64,000 nucleotides of DNA from Rhodospirillales bacterium URHD0017 (lineage in GTDB: Bacteria; Pseudomonadota; Alphaproteobacteria; Reyranellales; Reyranellaceae), in contig FODP01000013.1 in the NCBI GenBank assembly GCA_900110395.1, forward strand, positions 1 through 64,000. The letters run 5' to 3'. The notes beneath the pieces were generated by a model. The model saw only the letters and a program-made list of their open reading frames with translations, did no database searches and had not been told where the DNA came from. The translations under genes and the position numbers were made by a program. This document shows positions 7,467-16,201 of the stretch, piece by piece; position 1 is the stretch's first letter; the number at the start of each line of letters is the position of its first letter.

Positions 7467-8572
7467 TGCTGGCCATGGCTTCGCCCGACACGCGGTCGAT
7501 CGCGCTGAGCCTGAGGAATGTCAGCAAGACCTACGGCCGCGTCGAAGCCCTTCACAATCTGTCGTTCAGCGTCGCGGAAGGTCGCTTCTTTGTGCTGTTC
7601 GGGCCCAGTTCGGTCGGCAAGACGACGACGCTGCGCATGATCTCCGGCCTGGTCGCGCCGGACCGGGGCCGCGTCGAGATCTTCGGTCGGGATTGGACGA
7701 ACGGGACGATCGCGGGGCGCGACGTGTCGATGGTGTTCCAATCCTTCGCGCTCTATCCACATCTCTCCGTTTACAAGAACCTGGCTTATCCGCTGCGCGA
7801 AGCCGGGGTAGGTCGGGAAGAGATCGATCGCCGCGTCCGGGAGACGGCGGCGATGCTCCGGCTCGACACGAAGCTCGACCGCAAACCTGGCACGCTCTCG
7901 GGCGGCGAGCAGCAGCGAGTCGCGCTCGGCCGTTCCCTGATCCGGCGTCCCCGGATTCTGCTGTTGGACGAGCCCCTGACCAACCTCGACGCCAAGCTCC
8001 GGCACGACATGCGCGCCGAGCTCAAGCGGCTGCATCGCCAATTTGGACTCACGATCGTCTATGCGACGCCAGACGAGCTCGAGGCCCTGTCGATGGGCGA
8101 GGAAATTGCCGTGCTGCGCAACGGCGGCGTGGTGCAGACCGGGACGCCGGACGAGCTCTATGAAACGCCGCGCGATCTGTACGTGGCCGGCAAGATCGGC
8201 TCGCCTCCCATGAATATGATCAAGGGCACGCTGGCCCGCGACGGCACTGTCATCGAGTCCGCGATCGGTCCTCTGCCCTTTGCCCGCAGACTGAACACTG
8301 CCGAACCGGGCGAGGCGGCCGTGGCGGGCATCCGGCCGAGCGACATCCGCCTCGCGACGGGCGCAGAACGCGGCGTCACGGCGAGCATCGCCATGCTGGA
8401 ACCGTTGGGCGACATCACAGTGATCTCGATGGAGACCTGCGGAGAGACGCTTCGACTGGTGCTGCCGGAAGCGGCGGCCTCCGGCCTGGAGCGCGGTCAG
8501 CAGGCCTCGATCGTGCTCGATCCAGGGAAACTCCACGTCTTCCGGGCCTCGAACGGACAGGCGATCACCTGA
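7466..8572 (+). CDS. ABC importer ATPase 1 (CUT1/MalK-like) with H-loop His replaced by Pro
   Basis: 368 residues: nucleotide-binding domain (about 14-240) plus a C-terminal TOBE/OB region. Walker A GPSSVGKT (46-53), Q-loop FQ (Q92), signature LSGGE (144-148) and Walker B ILLLDE (164-169) are intact. The switch motif normally reading VTHDQ is ATPDE, so the catalytic H-loop His is P202. The protein should bind ATP but hydrolyse poorly at its own Walker site. A second, different ATPase is encoded at 12237, so the pair probably forms a heterodimer. The gene comes first in the operon, coupled to GntR by overlap. Similar two-ATPase importers include the rhizobial glycerol system GlpST; the substrate here is unknown. 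Confidence 0.88.
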   Translation: MLAMASPDTRSIALSLRNVSKTYGRVEALHNLSFSVAEGRFFVLFGPSSVGKTTTLRMISGLVAPDRGRVEIFGRDWTNGTIAGRDVSMVFQSFALYPHLSVYKNLAYPLREAGVGREEIDRRVRETAAMLRLDTKLDRKPGTLSGGEQQRVALGRSLIRRPRILLLDEPLTNLDAKLRHDMRAELKRLHRQFGLTIVYATPDELEALSMGEEIAVLRNGGVVQTGTPDELYETPRDLYVAGKIGSPPMNMIKGTLARDGTVIESAIGPLPFARRLNTAEPGEAAVAGIRPSDIRLATGAERGVTASIAMLEPLGDITVISMETCGETLRLVLPEAAASGLERGQQASIVLDPGKLHVFRASNGQAIT

Positions 8573-8633
8573 CACAGGCGGTCGGAAGACGAAAAAAACC
8601 GAGATGCGATAACCCATGGGAGGAGACCGGAAG

Positions 8634-10064
8634 ATGACGACGACAAAGATCAAAGGCGCAATGGTGGCGGCGGGCTTGGCCGCTTCCCTGATGATAGGCG
8701 GCGCAGGGCCTTCCTTGGCCGACGAGGTGACGCTGAGGATGGCCGTGCCCGATTGGCCACCGACGCGCATCATGAAGAAGTTCTTCGACGAGCAGTACAA
8801 GCCGAAGTCCGGCAATGCGGTGAAGCTCGAGGTCGACTTCATCCCGTGGCCCGATTTCTACACCCGCGTGAACGCTTCGCTCACCTCCGGCGAGCGGAAG
8901 TACAACTTCATCGTGTCCGACTCGCAATGGCTGGGCGCCTTTGTCGAGGGCGGCTATTTCCGGAAGGTCAACGACCTCCTCGATGCCGATCCCGAGTTCA
9001 AGAAGACGTTCATGGATATCCATCCGAGTCTTCTGAACGCCTATTCGACCTATCCTTACAAGTCCCAGAACTATTACGGTTTCCCGCAATTTCCCGACGT
9101 GCTGGTGACCTACGCCCGCAAGGACATCGTCTGCGACGAGACCGAACAGAAGAACTTCCTTGCGAAATACAAGAAGAAGCTGGCCTGCACGGGTGAAGAG
9201 ATCGACGCAATGACCTGGGACGATTTCCGGAATGTCGGCGAGTTCTTGCGGCGCAGGAAGGGTGAGATGCTGGCCGGCAAACCGGCCGAGGACGATTTCT
9301 ATGGCATCGCGTTCCAAGCCGGCAAGGGGTACGACTTCTCGTCCATGCAGGTGAACGGCTTCGTCTGGCAGATGGGCGGCGATATCTGGGATGAGACCAA
9401 GGTACCCAAAGGCCAGGCGCAAGGCGTGGTGAACTCACCGGCAGCCGTAAAGGCCCTCGAGAAGTATCTCAGCCTGCTCGAGTACATGCCGCCAGTGGCC
9501 AAGACCGGGACCATGGACATCTTCAAGACGGACGAGCTGTTCCGCGAAGGCAAGGTGGCCATGAACGTCAACTGGATCGGCCTGGGCGAAGCCTCGCTCG
9601 ACCCGAAGATCTCAAGGGTCTCGGACAAGCTGGTGTTCGGCATGATGCCGGGAACCATGGGGCCTGACGGCAAGATGGTGCGTTGGTCCAATATCGGCGG
9701 GCAGCCATTCGTCCTGACGACCTGGACGACCGACGCCCAGATCAAGGAGGCCGTGGAGTTCGTGAAATGGTGGCTCTCGTCTCCAATCCAGCATCAGTTC
9801 GCGGCGGCGGGCGGCCAGTCGGGAATCAAATCCGTGTATTCGGATCCCAAGTATGTGACCTATCGCCCGTGGAACAGGACGTGGGCTCCGTCGCTCGATT
9901 GGCAGAACGATGTGTGGCACGTGCCGCAGTTCTTCGAACTGCTGACCCAACAGCAGGACCAGTTCGATCGCGCGATCACCGGCAAGCAGAACGCCAAGAC
10001 GACCTTGGACAACATCGCGAAGTTCCAGCAGAACCTGCTGAGCGAAGCGGGATTGATCAAATGA
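8634..10064 (+). CDS. ABC importer periplasmic solute-binding protein (family 1 type)
   Basis: 476 residues from the ATG at 8634, which has GGAGGAG about 10 bases upstream; an ATG six codons earlier lacks such a site. A Sec signal (MTTTKIKGAMVAAGLAASLM...PSLADE) ends near residue 30. The mature part begins EVTLRMAVPDWPPTRIM and shows the extracellular solute-binding family 1 pattern (NAVKLEVDFIPWPDFY, GKVAMNVNWIGLG, IKEAVEFVKWWLSS). It is longer than a typical maltose-binding protein because of an insert with KDIVCDETEQKNF and KLACTGEE, whose two Cys may form a disulphide. It lies between ATPase 1 and the permeases. The ligand cannot be predicted. Confidence 0.9.
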   Translation: MTTTKIKGAMVAAGLAASLMIGGAGPSLADEVTLRMAVPDWPPTRIMKKFFDEQYKPKSGNAVKLEVDFIPWPDFYTRVNASLTSGERKYNFIVSDSQWLGAFVEGGYFRKVNDLLDADPEFKKTFMDIHPSLLNAYSTYPYKSQNYYGFPQFPDVLVTYARKDIVCDETEQKNFLAKYKKKLACTGEEIDAMTWDDFRNVGEFLRRRKGEMLAGKPAEDDFYGIAFQAGKGYDFSSMQVNGFVWQMGGDIWDETKVPKGQAQGVVNSPAAVKALEKYLSLLEYMPPVAKTGTMDIFKTDELFREGKVAMNVNWIGLGEASLDPKISRVSDKLVFGMMPGTMGPDGKMVRWSNIGGQPFVLTTWTTDAQIKEAVEFVKWWLSSPIQHQFAAAGGQSGIKSVYSDPKYVTYRPWNRTWAPSLDWQNDVWHVPQFFELLTQQQDQFDRAITGKQNAKTTLDNIAKFQQNLLSEAGLIK

Positions 10065-10096
10065 TGTAAGGCAAGCGGCCCGAGCCTCGGCCGGGT

Positions 10097-10122
10097 GCGC
10101 GGGGTCCCTTGCGGCCCCGCGC
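10097..10122 (+). promoter_or_regulatory. Intercistronic stem-loop after the binding-protein gene
   Basis: GCGCGGGG (10097-10104) pairs perfectly with CCCCGCGC (10115-10122) across a 10-base loop, 33 bases after the binding-protein stop and with no T-run. Such hairpins commonly protect the abundant binding-protein mRNA from 3' decay and lower permease expression. The surrounding gap 10065-10210 holds no gene. Confidence 0.5.
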
Positions 10123-10210
10123 CCCGACCGGGCAGCCGGTGCGCCATGGATGCCCGCGCGGGGCCCGGGCGCGCCCGATCCGCCGAGCTGCACCGCCATC
10201 AAGAGTTGCC

Positions 10211-11287
10211 ATGTCAGTTATGCCGCCCGTCCCAGTTCCGAGCCTCCGGACGTCGCCGACGCTTCTCGAGATCTCTGCCGACAACTGGCGGCTGGCCAGC
10301 TTGGTGGGTGTCGTCGTCTCTGCGCTCGCCGTGGCGGCGCTGCCCGCGGATGTTGCCTTCTGGATTGTCGGCGTCATGGTCGCGCTGGTCGCCGCGGCGT
10401 TCGTGGTCAACGCCTATCGCCGGCGCTACTACGGCGGGCTGCTCGTGTCGCCCGCCATCGCCGTGCTGTTCGCGATGAACATCTTTCCACTGCTGTGGTC
10501 TTTGGGGCTTTCGTTCTTTGCCTACCAATCGAACCGGCAGTCGATATGGTTCGTCGGGCTCAACAACTACATCAAGGTGCTCACCAACGACATCGCCGCG
10601 GCGGATAACTGGCACGCCCTCATCAACACGGGGATGTTCGTCGTCCTCACGGTGTCAGCCCAGATGACCGTCGGCTTCATGCTGGCAATGCTTTTTGCCA
10701 AGCAGTTTCCGCTGCGGAAGTATCTCCTGATCCTCGTCCTGACGCCGATGATGCTGTCGGTCGTCGCCTCGGGCGTGTTCTTTACCTACTATTATGACCC
10801 GACCTTCGGCGTCCTCAGCTATGTGATCAACAGCATCGCGGGCGGCCAGTTCATCTTGATGGACAGCAAGGCAGGCGCGGTGGCGGGCATCGTCTTCGCC
10901 GACGCCTGGATGTGGTCGCCGTTCGTCATGTTGCTGGTCCTGGCGGGGCTCGTGTCCGTACCGAAGTATCTATACGAGGCGGCCGCCATCGACCGCGTCT
11001 CCGCGTGGCGGCGCTTTTGGACCATCACCTTCCCGTATATCCGCGGGCTGCTGATGCTGGCGCTCCTGTTCCGCACCATCGAGGCGTTCAAGCTCGCCGA
11101 CCTCGTGATCCTGCTCACGAAAGGCGGCAACGACACGATGACAATCTCCTATCATCTGATCCGCATCGCCAACGAGCAGAACAAGACCAGCGAGGGCGCG
11201 GCGATCTCCTACATCATGCTGTTCATGGTGATCGTTCTCACCAACCTCTATCTCTACCTTGCCAATCGCAGGACCCGGGAGAGCTGA
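10211..11287 (+). CDS. ABC importer permease 1
   Basis: 358 residues from the ATG at 10211 (MSVMPPVPVPSLRT); the frame is open upstream but that region is a GC-rich hairpin. An N-terminal extension has two predicted membrane segments (ASLVGVVVSALAVAAL, VAFWIVGVMVALVAAAFVV), followed by the usual six-helix MalF-like core. The cytoplasmic EAA loop that contacts the ATPase reads YEAAAIDRVSAWRRFWTITFP. It pairs with the permease starting three bases after its stop. The substrate is unassigned. Confidence 0.88.
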   Translation: MSVMPPVPVPSLRTSPTLLEISADNWRLASLVGVVVSALAVAALPADVAFWIVGVMVALVAAAFVVNAYRRRYYGGLLVSPAIAVLFAMNIFPLLWSLGLSFFAYQSNRQSIWFVGLNNYIKVLTNDIAAADNWHALINTGMFVVLTVSAQMTVGFMLAMLFAKQFPLRKYLLILVLTPMMLSVVASGVFFTYYYDPTFGVLSYVINSIAGGQFILMDSKAGAVAGIVFADAWMWSPFVMLLVLAGLVSVPKYLYEAAAIDRVSAWRRFWTITFPYIRGLLMLALLFRTIEAFKLADLVILLTKGGNDTMTISYHLIRIANEQNKTSEGAAISYIMLFMVIVLTNLYLYLANRRTRES

Positions 11288-11289
11288 GC

Positions 11290-12234
11290 ATGGCGGCCGA
11301 CACATCCATTTGGCAGCGCATCGGCTTTCACCGAAGCTTCGGCGTGGCGGAGGCCGGCTGGGGACGCACCCTGGCCGTGGCCGGGGTCAGCTTCGTCTAC
11401 TTCCTGCCGGTGCTGTTCATCATCTTCACCGCCATCAAGCCGCAGGCGCTGGCGCTGTCGGTGCCGCCAACGCTGTCGCCGACTTCCCTGTTCGGTCTCA
11501 TCCCCGATCAGTTCGTCTTCACGCCGACACTGGAGAATTTCAGCTCGGTGTTCTCGCGCGTTATGACGGGCGGCGGACAGCCGGAGCCGACCGGTTTCGA
11601 CCGCTTCTTTTTCAACTCGATCGTGATCGCGTCCGCCTCGGTGCTGCTCGCCCTCGTCCTGGGCACACTGGCTGCCTACGGCTTCTCACGTTATCCGCTC
11701 AAGGGCAACGACACCTACCTGTTCATCATTTTGACCACGCGCATGCTGCCGGCGATCGTCGTGATCATTCCGGTGATCCTGATGTTCCGCGCTGTGGGCC
11801 TGTCCGGGTCCTATCTCGGAATCATCTTGCTCTACACCGCCTTCAATCTGGCCTTCACGATCTGGATGATGAAGAGCTTCTTTGACGAACTCTCAACCGA
11901 CGTCGAGGACGCCGCCCGTATCGACGGCTCGTCCGGGACCAGGGTATTTTTCAGGATCTGCCTGCCGCAGGTCGTCGCCGGTCTCGCCGCGACCTTCGTG
12001 TTCGGTCTGATCCTGACCTGGAACGAGTTTCTGTTCGCCCTTCTGGTGACCGGCCCCGACACGCGGACCGTGCCCGTGGCGATGAACCAGGCGGTCTCCT
12101 CCGGCGGCCGCGGCACCGACTGGACACTGCTGGCCGCGATCGAGACGCTGTTCCTGATCCCGGTCTTCCTCGTTACTTTCTTCCTGCAGGAGCACCTGCT
12201 GCGCGGCGTTACCTTCGGCACGGTCCGGAAATAG
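11290..12234 (+). CDS. ABC importer permease 2 (MalG-like)
   Basis: 314 residues from the ATG at 11290, two bases after the previous stop. Six membrane segments are visible, beginning LAVAGVSFVYFLPVLFIIF. The EAA loop is EDAARIDGSSGTRVFFRICLP. The C-terminus ends with VTFFLQEHLLRGVTFGTVRK, typical of MalG-type permeases (LQRYFVRGLTAGAVKG). It forms the transmembrane pair with the preceding permease and is followed two bases later by ATPase 2. Confidence 0.9.
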   Translation: MAADTSIWQRIGFHRSFGVAEAGWGRTLAVAGVSFVYFLPVLFIIFTAIKPQALALSVPPTLSPTSLFGLIPDQFVFTPTLENFSSVFSRVMTGGGQPEPTGFDRFFFNSIVIASASVLLALVLGTLAAYGFSRYPLKGNDTYLFIILTTRMLPAIVVIIPVILMFRAVGLSGSYLGIILLYTAFNLAFTIWMMKSFFDELSTDVEDAARIDGSSGTRVFFRICLPQVVAGLAATFVFGLILTWNEFLFALLVTGPDTRTVPVAMNQAVSSGGRGTDWTLLAAIETLFLIPVFLVTFFLQEHLLRGVTFGTVRK

Positions 12235-12236
12235 TC

Positions 12237-13325
12237 ATGTCGACCATCGAACTCCGTGGGATCACCAAGACATTCGGCTCATTCGTCGCCGTCCAGGATG
12301 CCGACCTGTCGGTGGCAGCGGGCGAAGTCGTCTGCCTGCTCGGGCCGTCGGGCTGCGGCAAGACGACGACCCTGCGCATGATCGCTGGCCTGGAGCGGGC
12401 AACGGCGGGCGACATCGTGATCGCGGGGCGGCGCATGAACGGGCTGCCGCCGCAGGAGCGCAACATCGCCATGGTTTTCCAGTTCTATGCGCTCTATCCG
12501 GCGCTGACGGTCGGTGAGAACATCGCGATGCCGTTGCACCACCAAGCCATCGGCAAGGCGGAGATAGCTGCCCACGTCGCCAAGGTGGCTGACATCCTGC
12601 ATTTGCGCGACATTCTGGACCGGATGCCGGGGCAGATTTCCGAGGGCGAGAAGCAACGCGTCGCCGTCGCGCGCGCTATCGTGCGCGATCCCAACTGCTT
12701 CCTGTTCGACGAGCCGCTGTCGCGGCTGGACGTGGAGCTGCGCCATACCATGCGTAGCCAGATCAAGGCCGTGCTGTCCAACCTCTCGAGAGCCACGGTC
12801 ATTGTCACGCACGACCAGCTCGAGGCCCTGTCCATGGCGGATCGCATCGCGATCATGCGTGACGGCCGGATCGAGCAGGTGGGAAGTCCCCACGAGGTCT
12901 TCGCCAGGCCGGCCAATGTGTTCGTCGCGAGCTTCATCGGCACGCCGCAGATGAATCTGATCGAGGCGGAGTTCAAGGGCTACGGCGACGGCAAGGCGAC
13001 CGTCACCTTCGGCCGGCAGGACGTCAATATACCCGCGGCCCCTGCGGTCGCGGCTCTGGCGCCGGGACGAGTCACGGTCGGCGTGCGCCCGCGCGCCTTC
13101 ACCGTCGTCCCAAAAGATACTGCCGACACGATCGATGCCGTGACAGAGCTCATCGAGCCGATGGGCGCCGAGACACTGATCCATGCGCGAACCAGGACCG
13201 GCGGCGACATCCGGGTGGTTATCCCGCGCGACAAGAAGGTGAAGGTCGGTGAACCGCTCCACATGATTCCGGATCCCATGCAGACCCATATCTTCGCCGC
13301 GGATGGCAAGGCCGTCCGCGCATGA
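12237..13325 (+). CDS. ABC importer ATPase 2 with degenerate signature motif
   Basis: 362 residues, NBD plus TOBE. Walker A GPSGCGKT (36-43), Q82, Walker B FLFDE (155-159) and the switch His H192 (VTHDQ) are canonical. The ABC signature is ISEGE (134-138) instead of LSGGQ. In an ABC dimer each ATP site uses Walker A/B/H of one subunit and the signature of the other. The weakened signature here therefore faces the P202 site of ATPase 1, leaving one normal site made from this protein's Walker motifs and ATPase 1's LSGGE. The stop overlaps the next start (ATGA). Confidence 0.9.
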   Translation: MSTIELRGITKTFGSFVAVQDADLSVAAGEVVCLLGPSGCGKTTTLRMIAGLERATAGDIVIAGRRMNGLPPQERNIAMVFQFYALYPALTVGENIAMPLHHQAIGKAEIAAHVAKVADILHLRDILDRMPGQISEGEKQRVAVARAIVRDPNCFLFDEPLSRLDVELRHTMRSQIKAVLSNLSRATVIVTHDQLEALSMADRIAIMRDGRIEQVGSPHEVFARPANVFVASFIGTPQMNLIEAEFKGYGDGKATVTFGRQDVNIPAAPAVAALAPGRVTVGVRPRAFTVVPKDTADTIDAVTELIEPMGAETLIHARTRTGGDIRVVIPRDKKVKVGEPLHMIPDPMQTHIFAADGKAVRA

Positions 13326-13822
13326 GCAGACACGACCAAGGCAACGGCGGCCTGTCAGCTGCGGCCGCGCGCAGGCTGGAATACGCGATCATCGGGCTCG
13401 GCGTCGCGGCGCTCCTGCTGATCTTTCAGCCCTTCGAGATCGCCCTGTTCACGGCGGGGGGCGTGCTCGTTGTTGTGGCGGCACTGGCGAACAACCTGCT
13501 GCCGCTGGCGGAGCCCGGGATCGCGAAACGGTCCGTGGTGAAGGCGGCGATGATCGTCGCGATGACCTTCTGTCTGGTCCTGCTGGTCTCGATCCTCGCC
13601 GCGTATTTCTACGGCCTGTTCTTCCTGAACCCGCCGGATCCCAACACCCTCACCGGCAAGGCCCAGTTGCGCGCCACGCCCTGGTACATGCACGGCTTCA
13701 CCTGGACGGTGGCGATCACTGCCTGCGTCCTGGCTGGCGCGCTTCTCCTGCAGAGCCGCCGGAGGACCGGAGCCAGGGAAGCGGCCAAGGAGCAACGTCC
13801 ATCAACCTCTTTAGGGGAGTGA
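13322..13822 (+). CDS. Small four-helix membrane protein of the importer operon, function unknown
   Basis: 166 residues, start overlapping the ATPase 2 stop. Four hydrophobic segments are predicted: about 21-37 (YAIIGLGVAALLLIF), 38-62 (IALFTAGGVLVVVAAL), 75-100 (AAMIVAMTFCLVLLVSILAAY) and 127-144 (TWTVAITACVLAGALLL). A loop between helices 3 and 4 is Pro/Asn-rich (FFLNPPDPNTLTGKAQL). The tail is basic and ends QRPSTSLGE. I recognise no family. Position, overlap and strand tie it to the transporter, perhaps as an accessory subunit comparable in place to GlpU of rhizobial glycerol importers, though I see no sequence match to that protein. Confidence 0.75.
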   Translation: MSRHDQGNGGLSAAAARRLEYAIIGLGVAALLLIFQPFEIALFTAGGVLVVVAALANNLLPLAEPGIAKRSVVKAAMIVAMTFCLVLLVSILAAYFYGLFFLNPPDPNTLTGKAQLRATPWYMHGFTWTVAITACVLAGALLLQSRRRTGAREAAKEQRPSTSLGE

Positions 13823-13825
13823 GAT

Positions 13826-14587
13826 ATGAGCAATCCTGTCCAAGCCGCGGCCTTCCACCGGATGCAGCAGCTGATGTCTGCGTCTCCGGTACCTTCCATC
13901 TCCACGGAGCTGTTGGTCACGGCCGACGGCGAGCTGAACCGGGAACTCAACAGCTTCCTGTTCGACCGGCCCTCGGATCCGAACCTGCTCAGGGGCAAGC
14001 GGATCGCCATCTGCTGCACCAACGGTGTGGAGGAGGTGGAGATTCTGGGCGCTCATCGCTGGCTGACGGAGCGCGGCGCCACTGTTCACATCGTCTCGCC
14101 GCGCATCGGCGAATTCGATCCGACGCTGGGGCTGCGCTTTCCGCCGCAATGCGCCACCCACGTCCTCGCCATCCGTCTGATGGAAAATTCGGGCTGGCTG
14201 AAGATCGACCGTTACACCGATGAGGCCAAGGCGACGGACTACGACGCCGTGCTGCTGCCCGGCGGCTGCTGGAACCCCGATGCGCTACGCATGGACAAGC
14301 ACGCTCTGGCCTTCGTGCGCGCAATGTACGAGTCGGGCAAGCCCACGACCGCCATCTGCCATGGTCAATGGGTGATGGTCAGCGCCAAGATCCTCAGGGG
14401 CAAGCGCGCCACCGCCGTGTGGAACATCCAGATTGACCTGGAGAATGCGGGCGCAGTCGTTCTCGACGAACCCTGCGTGGTCGATGGCAATCTGATCACG
14501 GCCCGCTTCCCCTATGATCTGCCGCGGCTCGTTCAGGCCATCGTGCAGCAGCTGCTGGCGGTAAAGGGACAGGCGGCGGCGCAGTGA
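13826..14587 (+). CDS. DJ-1/PfpI-family protein (class I amidotransferase-like)
   Basis: 253 residues, starting 3 bases after the previous stop with GGGGAG upstream. The flavodoxin-like core runs from GKRIAICCTNGVEEVEILG (E69/E70 in the acid position) to the nucleophile elbow AICHGQW with C178-H179. It has an N-terminal extension of about 50 residues absent from PfpI, and an insert around residues 95-130. Family members include glyoxalase III, deglycases and isocyanide hydratases. The placement between an importer and an amidohydrolase suggests a hydratase or hydrolase acting on the imported compound; this is inference. Confidence 0.82.
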   Translation: MSNPVQAAAFHRMQQLMSASPVPSISTELLVTADGELNRELNSFLFDRPSDPNLLRGKRIAICCTNGVEEVEILGAHRWLTERGATVHIVSPRIGEFDPTLGLRFPPQCATHVLAIRLMENSGWLKIDRYTDEAKATDYDAVLLPGGCWNPDALRMDKHALAFVRAMYESGKPTTAICHGQWVMVSAKILRGKRATAVWNIQIDLENAGAVVLDEPCVVDGNLITARFPYDLPRLVQAIVQQLLAVKGQAAAQ

Positions 14588-14904
14588 GCTTCGGTTGTCG
14601 CTAACCGACGAGTGCAGCTACTCCGGCGGTGCCACAATTCCTTCGAGGTGGCCCGCCGGCCACGGCATCAGGTGGAGACCCAGGTCGCAATCGGATGCCC
14701 CCATTTGGAACCACGGCCGGGCGGGGACTTGAAGGCCGGGTGTACGGGGTGGAAAATCACGCTGGGTGAAGATCGATACGCTGAGGTGGATGAGAACTCT
14801 TGAAGGCGACGGCGCGATCTCGTTTGCGGTCGATCCGGGAAAACTTCAGTTTTCGCAAACATGGACCGGGGCCAACCTGGCTTCCGTGAAGGAGGAAACA
14901 AACC
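14588..14904. other. 317-base intergenic gap with a nested inverted repeat
   Basis: No coding sequence is supported here. The only structure is GTTTGCG (14822-14828) with CGCAAAC (14854-14860), enclosing GAAAAC-TTCA-GTTTTC (14839-14854). This sits about 45 bases before the amidohydrolase start and could be an operator or leader hairpin giving that gene separate control. AAGGAGG at 14890-14896 is the strong ribosome site of the next gene. Confidence 0.4.
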
Positions 14905-16179
14905 ATGGCTAATGTCCTGTTCAAGAACGTCAATGTGATCGATTGCACCGGCGCGCCGCCCTTCACCGGGCAGGTACTGGTAGAGGGCAACCGGATCAAG
15001 GCCGTTGCCCCGCAGGGCACAGCTGTCGCCTCCGACGGAGCCCATGTGGTGGACGGCGGGGGCGCCACGTTGATGCCGGGGCTCGTCGAGGCCCACTCGC
15101 ACCTTACCTTCCTCGACACCGCGGATCTGGAAAGCCTGGGCTTCGTGCCGCCAGAAGAGCACACGCTGCGCACGGCGAAGAACGCCAAGAAACTCCTGGA
15201 GCAAGGCTTCACCGCCTGCAATAGCGCGGCGTCGGCCAAAGCGCGGCTAGACGTCGTGATCCGCAACGCGATCGATGCGGGCGACATCCCGGGCCCTCGC
15301 ACACGTGCGGCGAGTCCTGAGCTGGCAACCACCGCGGGGCTGGGCGATGTACGTCTGCGCCACATGCATCGGGAAACATTCGCCATCATCTGCGACGGCC
15401 CCGAGGAGTTCCGGAAGACGGCGCGCGAGATGGTCCGCGAGGGAGTGGACACGCTCAAGATCAATCCGTCGGGAGACGAGTTTGTTTCACACTCCCGGGC
15501 GCACCAGACCGTGATGACGGAAGCGGAGATCGAAGCGGTGTGCGAAGTTGGCCGGATGCACGGCAAGCGCGTGGCGGCCCACGCGCGCAGCGCGGAATCG
15601 GTGAAGCTGAGCCTCAAGCACGGCGTGGAAGTCATCTATCATGCCACGCTCATCGACGACGAAGCCTGCGCCGGGTTGGAGGCCGCCAAGGATCGTGTGT
15701 TCGTCGCCCCCACACTTGGCATCAGCTACACCACGCTCAACGAAGCCGCCAAGTGGGGCATCACGACTGACGTGGCGGAAAGCCTGGGCATGAGGCGAGA
15801 GCTGGAAATCGGCATCGGCAACATGAAGGAGCTGAAGAAGCGCGGAGTGCGCATCCTGCCTGGCGGGGACTATGGCTTCGCCTGGAACCCGAACGGGACC
15901 AATGCCCGCGACATCGAGCACTTCGTCAACCTGCTGGGCTTCTCGCCGATGGACGCGATCCTGTCGGCCACCAAGCTCGGCGGCGAAATCATGATGATGG
16001 GCAAGGAACTCGGCCAGATCAGGCCTGGGTATCTCGCCGATATTCTGCTGGTGGACGGCAATCCGCTAACCAACGTGAAGATTTTGCAGGATGCCGACAG
16101 GCTGCTCGCCATCATGAAGAATGGCCAGTTTCACAAGCAGCCCAACCTTGCAGGAGCTGCGCAGCGTCAAGTCGCTTGA
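14905..16179 (+). CDS. Metal-dependent amidohydrolase (imidazolonepropionase/prolidase-like)
   Basis: 424 residues behind a strong AAGGAGG site. It has the amidohydrolase TIM-barrel metal ligands: HxH at H64/H66 (VEAHSHLTF), K185 (LKINPSGD), H226 (VAAHARSA), H246 (VIYHATLI) and D322 (LPGGDYGFAWNP). The C-terminal beta-sandwich region (GQIRPGYLADILLVDGNPL) is typical. It is cytoplasmic, with no signal peptide. As the last gene before a strong terminator, in a transporter/DJ-1 cluster, it most likely hydrolyses an amide, cyclic amide or ester bond of the imported substrate. The exact substrate is not inferable. Confidence 0.88.
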   Translation: MANVLFKNVNVIDCTGAPPFTGQVLVEGNRIKAVAPQGTAVASDGAHVVDGGGATLMPGLVEAHSHLTFLDTADLESLGFVPPEEHTLRTAKNAKKLLEQGFTACNSAASAKARLDVVIRNAIDAGDIPGPRTRAASPELATTAGLGDVRLRHMHRETFAIICDGPEEFRKTAREMVREGVDTLKINPSGDEFVSHSRAHQTVMTEAEIEAVCEVGRMHGKRVAAHARSAESVKLSLKHGVEVIYHATLIDDEACAGLEAAKDRVFVAPTLGISYTTLNEAAKWGITTDVAESLGMRRELEIGIGNMKELKKRGVRILPGGDYGFAWNPNGTNARDIEHFVNLLGFSPMDAILSATKLGGEIMMMGKELGQIRPGYLADILLVDGNPLTNVKILQDADRLLAIMKNGQFHKQPNLAGAAQRQVA

Positions 16180-16201
16180 TTTCCCACGGCGCACCCCAAA
16201 C

